64,000 nt of DNA from Acanthornis magna. Its lineage: Eukaryota > Chordata > Aves > Passeriformes > Acanthizidae. Shown one piece after another: positions 24,181-36,860 of this stretch (within the stretch, counting starts at the first letter, position 1; the number at the start of each line of letters is the position of its first letter). Below the pieces are notes generated by a model that worked only from the letters and a program-made list of their open reading frames with translations, was not told where the DNA came from and did not search any database. The position numbers and the translations under genes are program-made. The DNA lies in NCBI GenBank assembly GCA_036785705.1, contig JAWUZG010000056.1, positions 11,952,501 to 12,016,500 of the forward strand, written 5' to 3'.

Positions 24181-26859
24181 ATGGAGGTAGCTATTTGGGA
24201 ATGACACAAGTGGGCCATCTGAAACCGTGGCTGCCCCACCGACGAGTGTCCCCTCACTGAGACATCCTGGGCTTGGAAAGGTCCCACTATTTGTGGGTGC
24301 CATGGTTGTGGAGTGTTTTGGGGAGGGCTGGGGAAGCAGGGAACAGTGTGGGTGTCTCTGGCTGGTCACCCAGGTGAGATGAGCTTGGGTGGACTCACCC
24401 TGTGTGTGCTTACAGGCCCCAGAAGGAGCAGTGATTCAGAAATTAGAAAGCGTTGCAATCCTGTTATTTAATTTAGTCCTTTTTTTACTCCACTGTTTCA
24501 TGACCACGCTATTAAATGTCTGCTCTGAGGGCTTTTTCTCTCCTCTCAGATCATCTCACTTTTTTTTTTAAAGCATTCTTTTTTTTTTCTCACCTACTTT
24601 GCTACTGACTCACTGGAGAGCCCAGATTTAGTCTGAATGTTTCTCAGGAGACTGCCTGGTGTCTCACATGGCCCGTTCCCCACAATTCGCAGAGAAGTTC
24701 TTTTAATGAAAATGAGGAGTTGTGTGAGCAGGGAGCTGCCCCCAAAGGGGTGGCAGGTTAGCCAAAGCATTGGGCTGGTTTTGAGCTCCTGGAGGTGGCT
24801 CTGCCCTTCTCCACGCTGCTTGCACCAGCCTCAGTGGAGGCTGACTCAGGTTACACCTGAGCTCAAGTCTTCCAGTAGCCACTTGGAGCAAACCTCCACT
24901 TCCCTGGTTGCTGTTCGAGTGGCTCCTGGCAAAATCCTGGTGATGAGACTACAGCAGAAATAACAGAGTTGATCCTAGGACCGTCTCCATCCAATCCAGG
25001 ATCCTGGAGATATTTTATAATCTGCTTATATTCATGGATTGGTAGATGTGGCTCAGCTCAAAGCATCCTCGCAGCTGCAGTTTTGTTGTGGAGCAGTGGA
25101 GACTCTCAGCTCAGTCTCTTGCTCTTCACACATTGTTTGGGAGAAAGGAGGCAAAGTCCTGTGCTGTTTTTCTGGCATTTATAGTTCTTTACTGCTTGGG
25201 TTACTCCTCCCCCAAGGCTTAGCCCTGAGCATGGGGTGATCTGCTATTTGGAGGGGCAGAAAGAGGGGCTAGGAGGGTTGAATGACCCACACTGGATCTC
25301 TTCCTCCTGGATAAAGTTCAAAACAACTTCATAAGCATTTTAGTGTTAGTCAGAGAGATTCTCCACGGCCATAAACCCTGGCATGCACTGTAATTACACA
25401 TGATCTGCCCACTCTGGAAAATTGATACTTACATGGTCCACTGGGCCTGTGTCCCTGTCAAAATGCAGATCAGCCATTTCCTGTGGGACAGAGCACTAAA
25501 TGAAAATGGATGGGAACATTTTTTTCATTAATGACAACTTCTGTCTCCTTAGGGTCCCAGAGAGACTCTAAGGGCATGTGATGAGAAATAAAGTGAGTTT
25601 CTTGGGTATTTGTCTGGGATGTGTCCCTGTTTGAAAGAATTTGGAGTGGACTCACAAGCCACTGAGGAGGTCATATATGCCCTGGGGACTGCAGGTCTCA
25701 GTAGTGCTGAGTGCTGTGGGTCTCCACATTGAAGGAAGCATTGAAAGAAGGATGGAGGCAACATGGATAGGCAAGGGGAATGCCCAGCCCTAGAGCTGGC
25801 AAGCTCAGTGGAGGAAATTGTTGCATGGCTCCTGCAGACCACGGACTCTGATCCTGGGATCCCTCCTCCACCTTGTCCCTGCCTGTCTTCAACAAGGAAA
25901 GACGACAAAACTGGAGAAAGCAGTGCCTGAAAGAATTAAGAGAGGAGGCTGATAAGAATTAGGGGCTGATGGAGATCATTAGTAGCAGAACAGGTGTTTG
26001 TGACCCACAAGGCCCCAGCCAGAGCCACGTCTCCATAGGGACTGGGCAGGGCTTATCCCAGAACTGCAGCAAGGAGAGGGAAAGTGTCCCATGGAAAAGC
26101 AGTGCAGCTTTGCCAGGAGGTAGCAAAGGAGCCTGGGGAGCATCTCCTGCTCCCATCCCAGCCCTGGCCCTGCCACACTGCCCCAGAGGGGCTGGAGAGA
26201 CTGTTTGAGGGCGGGAGTGACAGCATTGGGGGATCCTCAGTTTCCCTCCAGCAAGGGGGAGAGGTAAAGCAATTGCTGCCAGTGAACTTCAGTCTGACAC
26301 CTCTTCAGTACCTGCAGTGACTGATTTCTCCTTATTTGGAGAGATTAATTATCTGAAAATAACTGTGCACCACCAACTATGAGATCTTGTCTCTGCAGAG
26401 GAGTCCTCTCCCCTTCCAGCATCCTGCTGGAGCAGGGACACCACAGCAGGCAATTGGGGGACTCCCTTGTGGTGCCCCAACCTCCCCAGCCTCATACTTT
26501 CTGCAGCCACCAAACCCAGCCAAACCCCAAAAGCAGCTCCCAAAAAGACAACACAGGGAGCAGTGTGGCTGGGGCAAGGCAGTGGTGACAGCTAAGGTGC
26601 AGAAATTTGGTTTGAAGGAGCAGGGGGGCTTTGCACTTGCACTTTCTTGTGATTGCATCAGGGTTTATAAGCTGCATCTCGGGGCTGCCACCTCTTTGTG
26701 GCAGGAGCAGGGCATCCCACAATCACCTCTCCATCTCCTGGCAGAGCCTCGCTGAAGCACTGGCTCCTCGGGAAGCCCACGTCTGGCAATTTATCTCCCA
26801 GACATCTTCTATGTCTCTGTATCTTCCTTCTGAGCTGACCCCTTGCTCCAGCTGAGATT
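24181..26859. other. 5' flank, nothing recognised
   Basis: Short T runs occur at 24560-24568 and 24580-24589. Otherwise there is no identifiable feature. Confidence 0.5.
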
Positions 26860-27010
26860 TTTCTCCTCCTGGATTATATTTCATCTGTCGAATCTGGAGA
26901 GATGAGCCGTGTGGAAATTTTGCAGATCTGCCTGATTTCTGCCACTTTATCCAAGCTTCACCCGCTTCAAAGGGCGCAAATGCAAATATTGACAAGTTCA
27001 ATAAAAAGAC
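26860..27010. promoter_or_regulatory. Candidate conserved noncoding element with an octamer motif
   Basis: This AT-rich stretch contains a perfect octamer ATGCAAAT at 26980-26987 (POU-domain site) and GATTATATTTCATCTG near 26872. It ends before a repeat-free neutral region. Regulatory function is inferred. Confidence 0.28.
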
Positions 27011-30000
27011 CCATCTAGCAGAGAAACAGCTAAACAGGCTATCTACTGTAGGGGTGCAGGGAAGGTACTTGAAGAGAAAATCAGCATTTTTTACTGATTT
27101 TTATATGTTGGCCTCTTTCCTAAACCCTAAATAAACCTGAAATTTGGGCACATGAAGTTGTTACCCTGCCCCAGCCCTTCCCACAGCTGATCCCAGCCCA
27201 CGTGGGGGAAATAGCTTTCCCCTTGGGGCTGGAAAACCAAAATCCCCTGTGTTTACTGAGCTCAGCACTTTCCATGGAGCAGCATCAAAATGAAAACGTT
27301 CCAGGTCCCCCAAGTGTCCCGTCACTCGGCTGTGCAGCCCTGCCTGCAGCCATCCCTTTGCTCACCAGTACCCAATATCTGAATTCAGCCCTTCCGTAAT
27401 GACATTTGCAAAGATTTCCCCTGGTGGAGCAGGATGCTGGCCGCAGTTTCCACCATGTTCCCAGCCCATGGATGTGCTCCCCTTGTCCCGGATCGATCTC
27501 CAGATCGGAACTGGTGCTGTTTGATCTGCTCATTGCGATGCAGCGGAGGGGAGTGAGTCCAGGGAATGAGCCTCTTTGGAATTAAACCTCTCTAATATGA
27601 TTAAAAATGGCTGTTAACCCTCATATCAACTTGAAGGAATGCTGTCTAGGGCTGGTGGGAGAGAACAAGACATGAAAGTCCCTCCTCTCTCTGTGCTAAA
27701 TGAAAATGAGGGGTGCTTATTACCAGGAATAATTAGGCTTTCCCAGGACCCTCACAAGAGGGTTAGGAGAGTTATTTCATATTTGCAAAGAGCTTTGAAG
27801 AAGAGAAATGTGCCATTAATGCTGCGGGTACCAGCAACATTGTTCTCAGTGCTGTTTTGCTCGGTGAGAGGATTGGAGCTATGGGACATCTTCTACCCAA
27901 TGATTTCACAAATATTGCAAATATTATCGTGGCATTTTGGCAAATGGGGAAACAGCGATGCAGAGCACAGGGGACCTGTTGAACATCTCTCACAGAGTTG
28001 GGATTAGGAGGGAAGAGTCCTATTCCACATGCTGTTGTGATCTCCACCTGGGAGATACTTGGACTTGAAGACACTGATGTTTAGTGTGTACTGACAGCTG
28101 TAGAGGCACAAAATTCTCTTTGGAAGCCAAGTTCAAAACCTGGCTTTTCCAAAAACCTCCATGCGTGGGATCAGGGTAGCTAAAATATTGTCTGGAGCTT
28201 TTTATCCTGAAGGACCCAGGAGAGGCTCAAGTGCTCAGCTCTGGCTGTGTGTCTCTCCCCCAAATCAAGTCAAACCTCAAGCTCACCCACCTCCCCCTAA
28301 GCCAGAGGAGGAGCTGGAGATATGACAGGTGATGGGGATGTTTCACCCCAGCAGCATCCCTGGGCTGGATCAGAGGACCCTGGAGCTGCAGCCTTGTTGG
28401 AGACACCATCTCCACTCCACAGGGCTGCCCGGGGCCTGGATGCCAAGCTGAACATTCCACAGCAGCCTCTGATGAACACTAATTTCCCCCCAACCTTCCC
28501 ATTTTGTCTTCACAGCAGAAACGTGAGGCAGGCTGTACAGAAAAGACGAGAGCTGTACCAGAACAAGCTTGGCTTGCTTCCCACTGCCAGTTTTGTTCCC
28601 TCCATCAACAATCAACCAGGACAGGAGCATCTGCTTCATTCAGAAGGGCTCTTAAGCATCATCTGTGCACCCCAACACAGAAGCCATGAGCCTTTCCCCC
28701 CAAAACTGTTATCAGTGCATAACTCGTTAGCCAGAGAGTGCCTGCAAAACCCCTTCTAACCTTAATTTCTACAAAACGCCATGACATCCTTGTCATGGTC
28801 AGGGACAGATGGAACCACTGCCTCCTGAGCTGAAATTGGGATATGAGCAGTGCCCAGGGGTGTCTCCAAGGAAGATGAGCAGAGGTGGAAAGGCACCGGC
28901 CCAGGATGGGCCATGGAGGGTGGGGACAGCAGAGGCACAGGACATTCTCAGAGCACAGACAGTAGCAGCCTTGTCCACGCTTCTCCTTTCTTCCCCGTGA
29001 CAGCTTGACAACCTAACAGGAAAAATGAAGTCAGTGAAGGGAGAAATGCTATCAGGAGCCCCGTGCTAAGAGGGCAGACAGGCCAGATTGGAGGAAAATG
29101 AGAAGCTGTCCGGACTAATGCAATCATTTATCACATAATCTTGCTCAGCAGTTGGGCGGGGAGCCTGGCAGTGCCTGGCACTCAGAGGAGGCTCTCTTGG
29201 CCCCCGGTACCCTGCTCCAGTTGGTGAGGGTTGTTTCCCCTGGATTCTCCAGGGCTTGAGGTTTCCCTTTCACCACCTTGCCGTGCTTGTGGTACCTACC
29301 TGCCTCATTTTGCTCTCACTTTTGTCCCCCACACACTTCCCTCCTACCCAGAGTCAGATTGGGGCTTATGCTGCTCTGCTGTGGACCCTTTTTCAGAGAA
29401 GATGACACCTTTTTGGATCATTGCTCGTGCTGAGACATTTCATCACCAGGCCATTTTGGCTCCACGCTGTGTTAGGCACTCGCCTGGAACCTGGATTTAC
29501 TGCTTCCTCATCCCTGGCCATAAAATGAGGCATTGCTGAAACACCACTGCAAAAAGGGGTCAGCCCGAGAGCGTTACCAAAAGGAAGCAGCAAGGGAATT
29601 TCCCTCCCCGCTCGTGTTGCATCTTAGGGTTTGTTCTGTGCTTGGGCCATATGTGATCTGCACCCCAGGGGAAGGCCGGACATCAAAGGGTGACTTCTGG
29701 CGAGGATGAGCTCATCTGCCCCTGCTCGACCCTTCCTGCAAGCAGGGGGGTGGGAGCTCCGTGACCACCCAGCAGCTCTTCCCTGCTCTGGGGCAGGAAC
29801 CCCACTGCCTGCAGCTGCTCTGGCTCTGTCAGGGTCTGCTCTTCCTCCTCTCAAGCCTGCAAATCGGAGGAGGACCTGCACTTCCCTTTAGACCCCTGAA
29901 TCCCCTGTGCTGCCAGCATGGCGCTCATCACTGTTCAGCCCAGAAATGCAGCATTTCACACTGGGGATGGGTTATCCAAAAAGTTTGCACGTGAAATTTC

Positions 30001-31059
30001 AGCACCTGTCTGCAGATCCGGGATTCCCACTGAGCTACCTCTCCCCCGCAGCCGATGTTCATGGGCTTTGCCATTAACTTCATCTTCTGCATCTCTGGGA
30101 CAGTGATGATGTGCCAAACCATACAGCTCATTTGTACAGCCCCTCACAGCCGAGCACTTAGCTGGGTAATTACCAGAGCTGGCCACAGGACGAGAAAGCT
30201 GATTTCAGCACCACTCTCGGATTTTGTTGTTTGTTTCTCCTCCGAGGAAAAGCAAACCTCCAGGCTCTGAGACATGAGGGCTGGGCTGGTGTGCAGGGCA
30301 TGGCTCAGGGCTGGGGAGCAGAGCTTCAAATCCTCTCTCTGCTTGAATTATTTTCTCTCCTGAACACTTCAGCATCCTATATCCCTGATGCTCCATCCCT
30401 TGTGTCCTCTCACCTTTCCTGGCTGTGGAAACCAGCTTGTTTCCAAGAAACATTTTGGCTGGGACAAAGCTTTCAGCACTGTTGCAGCCAGGTCCAGAGT
30501 TATTCCTCCTTCAGCTGGACTCCTGGATGGGCCCCTCCATGTGTCCAGCTTCACCGCCGTGTCCTCACCACCCTGTTTCAGAGCAGCTTCAGCTTGTACT
30601 TTTGACAGGGAGCTAATCTTCTCTGAAAGAGCTCTGTGCCCTTTCTTCCCTCCAACACAGCCCCAGTCCAGGTGGAAGAGGTGGAGCACTTCCATGCCTG
30701 GTGAGATTCTCCTCAGACGGAGCTGATCCCCCTCCAGCCCTCGCACTTCCCATCCACAGAGACATTTGCCACCCAAACAGCTCCAGACCATCCTTGCCTC
30801 TCTTGCAGAAGAGCCATCAGGAGGAGGACTGGCAATTCCAAGGGAAACACAGCCTCTCTGTGGCACCGATGGAGCCTCACAGGATTTTCCAGCTCTGTCT
30901 GTCTGCTGAGGCAGTGTTGGTTCGGGTTCAAGGAAAAGCAGGAGGTTTTGTCAGGATTCACCCATGATGGGGACCCACAGGTGTGTAACAGCACCAGCCA
31001 GCTCTTGTCTGCCTTAGCAATGGAGAAGCAAAATTTCTCGGACCACTGCATCCTCTAGG
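27011..31059. other. 5' flank, mostly nothing recognised; one weak element at 29060-29150
   Basis: The 29060-29150 stretch (GGACTAATGCAATCATTTATCACATAATC) resembles the other AT-rich candidate elements but is short. The remainder is ordinary sequence with no exon or repeat that I can name. Confidence 0.45.
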
Positions 31060-31150
31060 AATAGGGAATGTTAATTATTATTAATGATTGCCTGTGACTT
31101 TTATTATTAGCAATAGTAATTAATTGGATTATTACTATTTCCTCTCTTGA
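31060..31150. promoter_or_regulatory. Short AT-rich candidate element
   Basis: The core has GTTAATTATTATTAATG, TTTTATTATTAGCAATAG, and TAATTAATTGGATTATTAC within 90 bp. That density of TAAT cores could also be low-complexity AT sequence, so the call is weak. Confidence 0.22.
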
Positions 31151-31789
31151 AGGTGCTCGGGGGTGGCATGGAGAAGCGATGGACATTGTTTCAATACAGA
31201 AAAGCGACAAGAAGGAACTCAGGAGATGTTATTTGGGTAATATAAAGTGGCAGAAGTGAGAGGACATCTAGAAGACTGTGGTCCTAGAAGGAGCAGGGAT
31301 TAGCAATGCCAGCACCAAGACCCTCCACAGGCTGGGGGGTTCATTTCAACGCATGGTTTTGCTATTTTCCAACTATAAAGACATAAAAGACTAAAACTAG
31401 ATGTTAGTCCCAAGACTCCTTAGCTCTTTGTACCTGAATCAATGGTGTCCCTCCAGGTTTTGGACAGATGAGGCTAAGGCCAGGAGAAAACTGGCAGCAG
31501 ACAGTCTCTGCACGTGGCATGAGAGTGCCTTTTCCCCCAAATCTTTCTCTCATCACACTCAGTCAGACATTCCATGAAGATGCCCAACACACCTGAGCAC
31601 CACACCAGTTCCTCCTTGCCTTGAGCTCGGCGTGAGATGGTCTTCCTTGTGGTGAGACCCATCATTAAATGTATGGCACAGCACAAGCTCACCCAAAATA
31701 GCTCTGAAGAAAGAGAGCAGCGTGCGCGGGGCCTGTGTGCGCACGGCTGAGTCCACAAACCCATTTGCTGTTTAGGTGTCAGAAATAAA
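31151..31789. other. 5' flank, nothing recognised
   Basis: No feature is recognised. Confidence 0.5.
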
Positions 31790-31978
31790 TTTTACCACTG
31801 GAGTCTGCAGCATCTGATTAGTGAATTATTCAGTTTGGAGATTGCCTTTGCCATGACCTCATTAGTAACCCCGAGGTGAGCGGGACGCATTAGAGTAACC
31901 ACCAGGCTGTCACTGAGGAGCAGAACTGGGGCATTAAAATGGATTAAAGAGCTTTACCAAGAAGTGCGGCACAACTCA
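31790..31978. promoter_or_regulatory. Candidate conserved noncoding element
   Basis: It contains CTGATTAGTGAATTATTCAG near 31813, CCTCATTAGTAACC near 31857, CGCATTAGAGTAACC near 31887, and GGCATTAAAATGGATTAAAG near 31930. Four ATTA/TTAG cores recur at intervals of roughly 30-45 bp. Confidence 0.28.
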
Positions 31979-32080
31979 TAAAAAAAAGGAAAAAAAAAAA
32001 AGAGAAGACAAAAGGGAAAAGAGAGAGCAGTAGAAGGGGGGGAAAGAAAGAAAGACCAATAAAATAAATAAACAAACCAT
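31979..32080. repeat. Purine-rich low-complexity tract
   Basis: About 100 bases are almost entirely A and G, with A-runs up to 12, AAAG repeats and a GGGGGGG run. It ends in AATAAATAAACAAAC. This is polypurine low-complexity DNA and may derive from a decayed poly(A) tail, but no element body is attached. Confidence 0.7.
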
Positions 32081-33569
32081 CCTGTTAAGCTGGCAGTCTG
32101 AGGATAAACAGGCAAGCAGGTGGATGGGAGCAGGATTTCCAGTGTCTGGCACAGCACGAGTCTTTGCTCTGAAGCCAGGGCAGGTCTGTGGTTGGGAAGA
32201 GGCAACTGCAGGGCTCTTCACTGTCTGCTCTGCCAAGGCAGCCCAGCATCTGCTCAGCTAAACCAGCCCCTCAGGCTGCCAGCCAAATTCCCCTGGCCAC
32301 CCTTTTTGACCCCCACTGGGCTGACACCCAGCCTTGGACCTGCTCTATATCAGGCAGGTGATGTGGGGCTGAAAAGAAGGTCCTCACATGGACCTCTAAG
32401 AGCTGGTGCCGCAAGGGGGTCCTCCATGCTGCTCTTCCACATTGCTGGCTGCAAAGAGGGATCTGGTGGGAATGTGCATGTCCCCCAAACCTGCCCACGA
32501 GTGGGACTTACTCAGCTGACATGGGGAGAAAGACGTGGCCCCCAGTGGTCCTTCGAGGACCATGGTGACCCTTTGAAGGGTGCATGATAGAGGGAGATGA
32601 GGTGAGATACCCCATTTTGTCTCTTCCTGCCATGTCTACAGAAGGGAGAGGGGGATGGGTTTGTACCATGCTCCCTCAGGGTCAGCTCTTCTTTCCTGGG
32701 GGGAGGCATCGGCTGATGTGAACAGCTTTCATCTGGGGATGGGCCCGGTGACTGATGTGGTCGCATTTGTTTGCTCAGCAGCAGTTGCAAATAATGGATG
32801 CTAAAAGGCTTTGTGGTTCATTGATGGCCATGCTCATAACCACACGCTCTTCATCCAGTTCTGGGGGCGAAATGCAGTGCTCTCCATTTAACTTCTCAAG
32901 TCCTAAACCCTGCTTTCAACTTGATGTGGCCTTGGCCATTTTGCTGTGTGCACAACAGACCCTGTTGGTGAGAGATGCTCCAGCCTGGTGGCTGGACCCT
33001 GAGAGGAGATCACCCAAGGGTCTGTTCCTTCATCCTATCACTGCAGCTCCTAAAACCTTGGCCCTGCACCCGTGGAATGACACAGATCTTTATGGGGCCT
33101 CTCGGTGGCTGTGCCTGCTGACTACACTTGGCCTTTCCCACTTCTTTAGTGACAACACTGGGAGAATCTCATTGCCAACTCACATCAGGGCCAGAATTCT
33201 AAAGGAGATTATGGGATTTCCCTGTGCTATCCAGTTCTCAGTGGCATGGTGAGCTCCCAGCTTGCTTCAATACAGCCAAATATTTACTTTCTGTTTAGCT
33301 ACATTGGTTCAGCTTGGGCCCATCTGTAATGGAGAACACCCCTATTTAATATTTGCCCCAGTTGTCCCAATCTATCCATCCCAGGCCAACGCGGGAATGG
33401 GACCTTGTTGTGCGTCCCTTCTCCTTTGTGGGGTTTTGGACATCTGGAACTTTACAGAGCAGGGCTGTGTTGGCTGAATCTGCCCCATTTGAATCCATCA
33501 GGTATGCCCTGGCCTCTTTTGGGAGGCTGTAAGGGGAACAAGAAGGCATATTGAGGGTAGGACACAACT
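32081..33569. other. 5' flank, nothing recognised
   Basis: A + strand open frame of 165 codons (32755-33252) has no recognisable domain. No repeat or RNA is recognised. Confidence 0.5.
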
Positions 33570-33860
33570 ACCTGAGTTTTATTAGGTTTAATTGTCCCTA
33601 TTTTATTATACGTGAATGCATAAAGAATGTTAATTGAATCGATTTCAAATACCCAGAGCAAACGAGCCACTCAATAGAGACAAGCTGAGAAGGGAGCGAT
33701 TCAGGCTGTCAGTTCCCCGGGCCTTTCCTGAATTCTCCCTCCTGTACCCACCAGGCGCGTACGGGAAATTTGTTCATTTATTGCTGCTTAATAATATATA
33801 CTCATGCACTGTGTATCCCGAGCTATTTGCATTGTCAAGTCATGTGCATTGACGCGGAAG
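33570..33860. promoter_or_regulatory. Candidate conserved noncoding element, the strongest in the 5' flank
   Basis: It contains TTTTATTAGGTTTAATTG near 33577, TTTTATTATACGTGAATGC near 33601, GTTAATTGAATCGATTTC at 33629-33646 with an ONECUT/CUX-like ATCGAT core, then CTTAATAATATATACTC near 33788 and CTATTTGCATTGTCAAG near 33822. AT-rich clusters alternate with ordinary sequence over 290 bp without any simple repeat, the usual texture of vertebrate developmental enhancers. Confidence 0.35.
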
Positions 33861-35849
33861 CTTTGCTTTCCCCTGTGTTGCTGCTGGTGTCATCTCTGAG
33901 CGTTTGCCTAACGATGACTTGACGGAGCGAAGGCAGAGATGCAGCAGAATTGAAAAATGACTGGGGGAGCCCAACCAGGGCTCTCTGTCACCATCCTGAG
34001 AATTGCTGGACTGTGTTAATTGAGCATCTATCAGGGACACGCACAGTAGTAGATCCTCTCCCTCCAATTAAAGCAGCCGCATTGGCTTTGTTTTGAAGGC
34101 CAGCCAAATTTCACTTCAGTGATTTCCAGGATGGTTGTCCTAGTGGCAGTCTCATCTCCCATGAAGAATTGTCCTTGTCTCAGTTTAGCCATCTCCAAAA
34201 AATAATCAGCTTAAAGCAGAAGAAAGTGCCATATCAGATAAATAGAACACTCCTTGAATTTAATTTTCCTTTTTCCAGCCAGCCCCTTTTGATCTGCTGT
34301 GCTGCCACAGATACACAGAGACACGAAGGACCTTTCCCTGGATTGCCAACACTGTCTCAAGCATTCCCTATTGGATCTGTGTCTCTTGATATCTTCTGAA
34401 CTTGGAGGCCAGGCTTGTAGGGGGAGTTTGAAGGACAGAAGATCCCCTCCCTTATCTTATGCATGGATTTCTTCCTTCCATCTTGTGTTTCCCATGGGAG
34501 CTGCTTGCTATCCATGTTTTCAGTGATAAACAGAGCTGCATGTCATGTCTCTTCGCAAGGTTGTTAGTTACTTGCCTAATTACTTGGAAAACCCCTTCTA
34601 GCTCCCTAGTGAGGACTCCGCTGGTGAGCCTCCTTTGCACGCAGCTCCTGGCCAGGCAGGCAGCTCAATAGGCTGCCAGGTGCTGCATTCCTGCTCATGG
34701 GACAGAGCTTGGGACATGAATGGAGACATGGGAGCATCCCTCAGCATCTCCACGCGCACCCTTTTTGGCACTAAATTATCCGTAAGGAGCCTTGCTCATC
34801 ATGGATGGATTACCCACTGGACTAAAGCTGGACCTTCCTCATCTGCTCACCAGAGACGGGCACTTTGCAAGGGCCCAGTGTGAAAATCAATGCAGGACAA
34901 GAGCCCAATCCCATATTTCTTACATCCCAGCCCAGCAGGCATCAGCACCCTCCCCACACTGGTGTCCCCTCCAAGAGCAATCAGCACCCAGCTCTGCTGC
35001 CAGCCCCGGAGCATCCTCTTCCCAGCTCCCCAGCAGCCAGAAGAGGGTGGCATCAATCCCTGCCTGTTTTGTAAAGCAAGGCTGGAGTTTTCTCTTGGCC
35101 ATTTGCTAAACAGTTGGAGTGCTCCCTGTATCCAAGGAAACCTGCCTTAACCTGCTGCTTACAGGGAGGCTTCAGTTGGGCAAGTTTCTCTCAGCTCCCA
35201 GTGCTCCTGGGTTAAGGTTTTGGGAGGTCTCTAAGGTGAGATGTGCCTGCCTTGTTCTTGTCCTCCCAGCCTGCTGTGCTCCCCCCACTCTGGAAATTGA
35301 GCCTGTGTGGAACAGAATGGGAAAAGCCCTGCTTTCCTCATTTTTTTGCCTTTTAGTTGCAGTTTCACAGAAACGGAGGCAGAGCCTGGAGGCTGTTTTT
35401 CTGCTTCTATTTCTTTTTCCTTTCTTCTTCTTCTTCCCTACTCCCAACACTTCCAGTGGGCGAAGTGCAGTGTAACCACCCACCTCAGAGATGCTCTGTG
35501 CTGCATCTTCAGCTGGGGTCAGGTGTGGGAGCTGAGCATCTCCAGGAGAGATGTGTATGAGAACTTGGGAGGAGGTGGAAAGAATCAAAATCCAGGAACT
35601 CTGGAGAGGCTGGGAGCATCGGAAGTGTCTGCAGCTGTATCTGGGACCTTCCACCTCTCTCCCAAAGCAGGAAAGCTTGCAAGCATCAGGTGCAGCAGAA
35701 AGCAGGCAATGTTCTCAGGGTTCTCTAGACATTTTCCACTGGCCTATGTTTACTCTTCAGATGTGGTTGTCAGCAGCTTCTTGTTCTGCCAAGCTGCAGC
35801 CCTGATGCTCCCGAGGGCAGGTCCCTGTCCTGCCCTGCAGCTCTTGAAC
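33861..35849. other. 5' flank, nothing recognised; pyrimidine tract near 35400
   Basis: A TTC-rich pyrimidine tract lies at 35395-35440. No exon or transposon is recognised. Confidence 0.5.
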
Positions 35850-35920
35850 CCATTCCAACCCATCCCATCCCATCCCATCCCATCCCATCCCATCCCATCC
35901 CATTCCATCCCATCCCACCC
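35850..35920. repeat. (CATCC)n pentanucleotide microsatellite
   Basis: There are eight perfect CATCC units at 35861-35900, with imperfect units on both sides (CATTC, CAACC, CACCC). On the minus strand it reads GGATG. It leaves open frames that translate as Pro/Ser/His or Gly/Trp/Met repeats; these are not genes. Confidence 0.95.
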
Positions 35921-36399
35921 CACACCCTGCATCCCTGCCCCTCCTGCTTTGTTCCTGCTGTCCCTTCTCCTCTCTCAAAGCAGCACTGATCCCAGCTCTC
36001 CTTCAGAAAGCTCACAGCCAAAAATTTCCCCTTTTCCTTCCCCATCTCTCCTGCTTGGCAGCTGGGAACAGCAGAAGAAAACCAGAGCATTTTGGGCTGG
36101 ATCAGAGCAGTTGTGAGCTCATGCTGGGCTCCAGGATAGGCTGCAGGGGTGGGAGAAGCCCAAGGGACAAGCCCAGGGTATTCTGCCCAAAGGCAATTTG
36201 GACAGAGAAGGGCTGGAGGCCATACCAGATTTTCCCAGACCTAGGAGCAGCATGCTGAGATGAGCAAGGAGGAAAGAACTTCTGTCCCCTCCCTGTCCCC
36301 ATCCAGCTTGGCCACCCCAGCCCCAGACAGATGCTGGGATGACCCCCACTGCCCTGGTGCCTTGTTTGGCTCTGGTACCTTCTCGCTTTACACCAACAT

Positions 36400-36860
36400 C
36401 TCCCGTTAGCGCATCCCCGAGCACCTCCGGGAGGATAAACGGCGCTCTGGGAGCTGGAGGCTGCTCCTCTCTGTCCAGCACACCCATAACGATGGTGCAG
36501 TAATGGCTGGGCTGTGCTAAAAGCCTCTCCTTGCCCACGCTGGAGCGCTTTCCCAGAGCCGGGTTAATGCAGCGGCAGCTCCGGAGGCGCAGCCTGAGCG
36601 GGGTTAACACAGCGCTCCCCCCGCAGCTCCCCACGCTGCCGGGAGGTTAAACCCTGCCTTGGCCTCGCAGGAGCTGCTCTGTCTTCAAGCCAAGGCGAGA
36701 GTGCCAAGGCTTCCCGCTCTCAGGTTCAGCATTTCTTTGGCTTTCCCTAAGGTGGCAGTGCGAATCCCGGCACCGCAGCATCCTCCCGCATCCCACTCGC
36801 TCGGCTCCGAGCTGTCCCCCGGCCTCCCAAAGCGCTCAGCGCTGTGTTTCGTGGCTCAGG
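36400..36860. promoter_or_regulatory. CpG-rich block about 10 kb upstream of NTRK3
   Basis: I count roughly 35 CpGs in 460 bases, isolated from the NTRK3 island. Within it GGTTAA recurs three times (36562, 36601, 36645), twice after GCGG or GCCG. No coding exon is recognisable. It may be a noncoding promoter, a distal NTRK3 leader exon or a CpG-rich enhancer. Confidence 0.4.

Noticed and set aside
29999..30020. REST/NRSE silencer site (TTCAGCACC half-site at about 30000 and again near 30205)
   Set aside because: Only the left half-site is present. The GGACAG right half is missing at both places.
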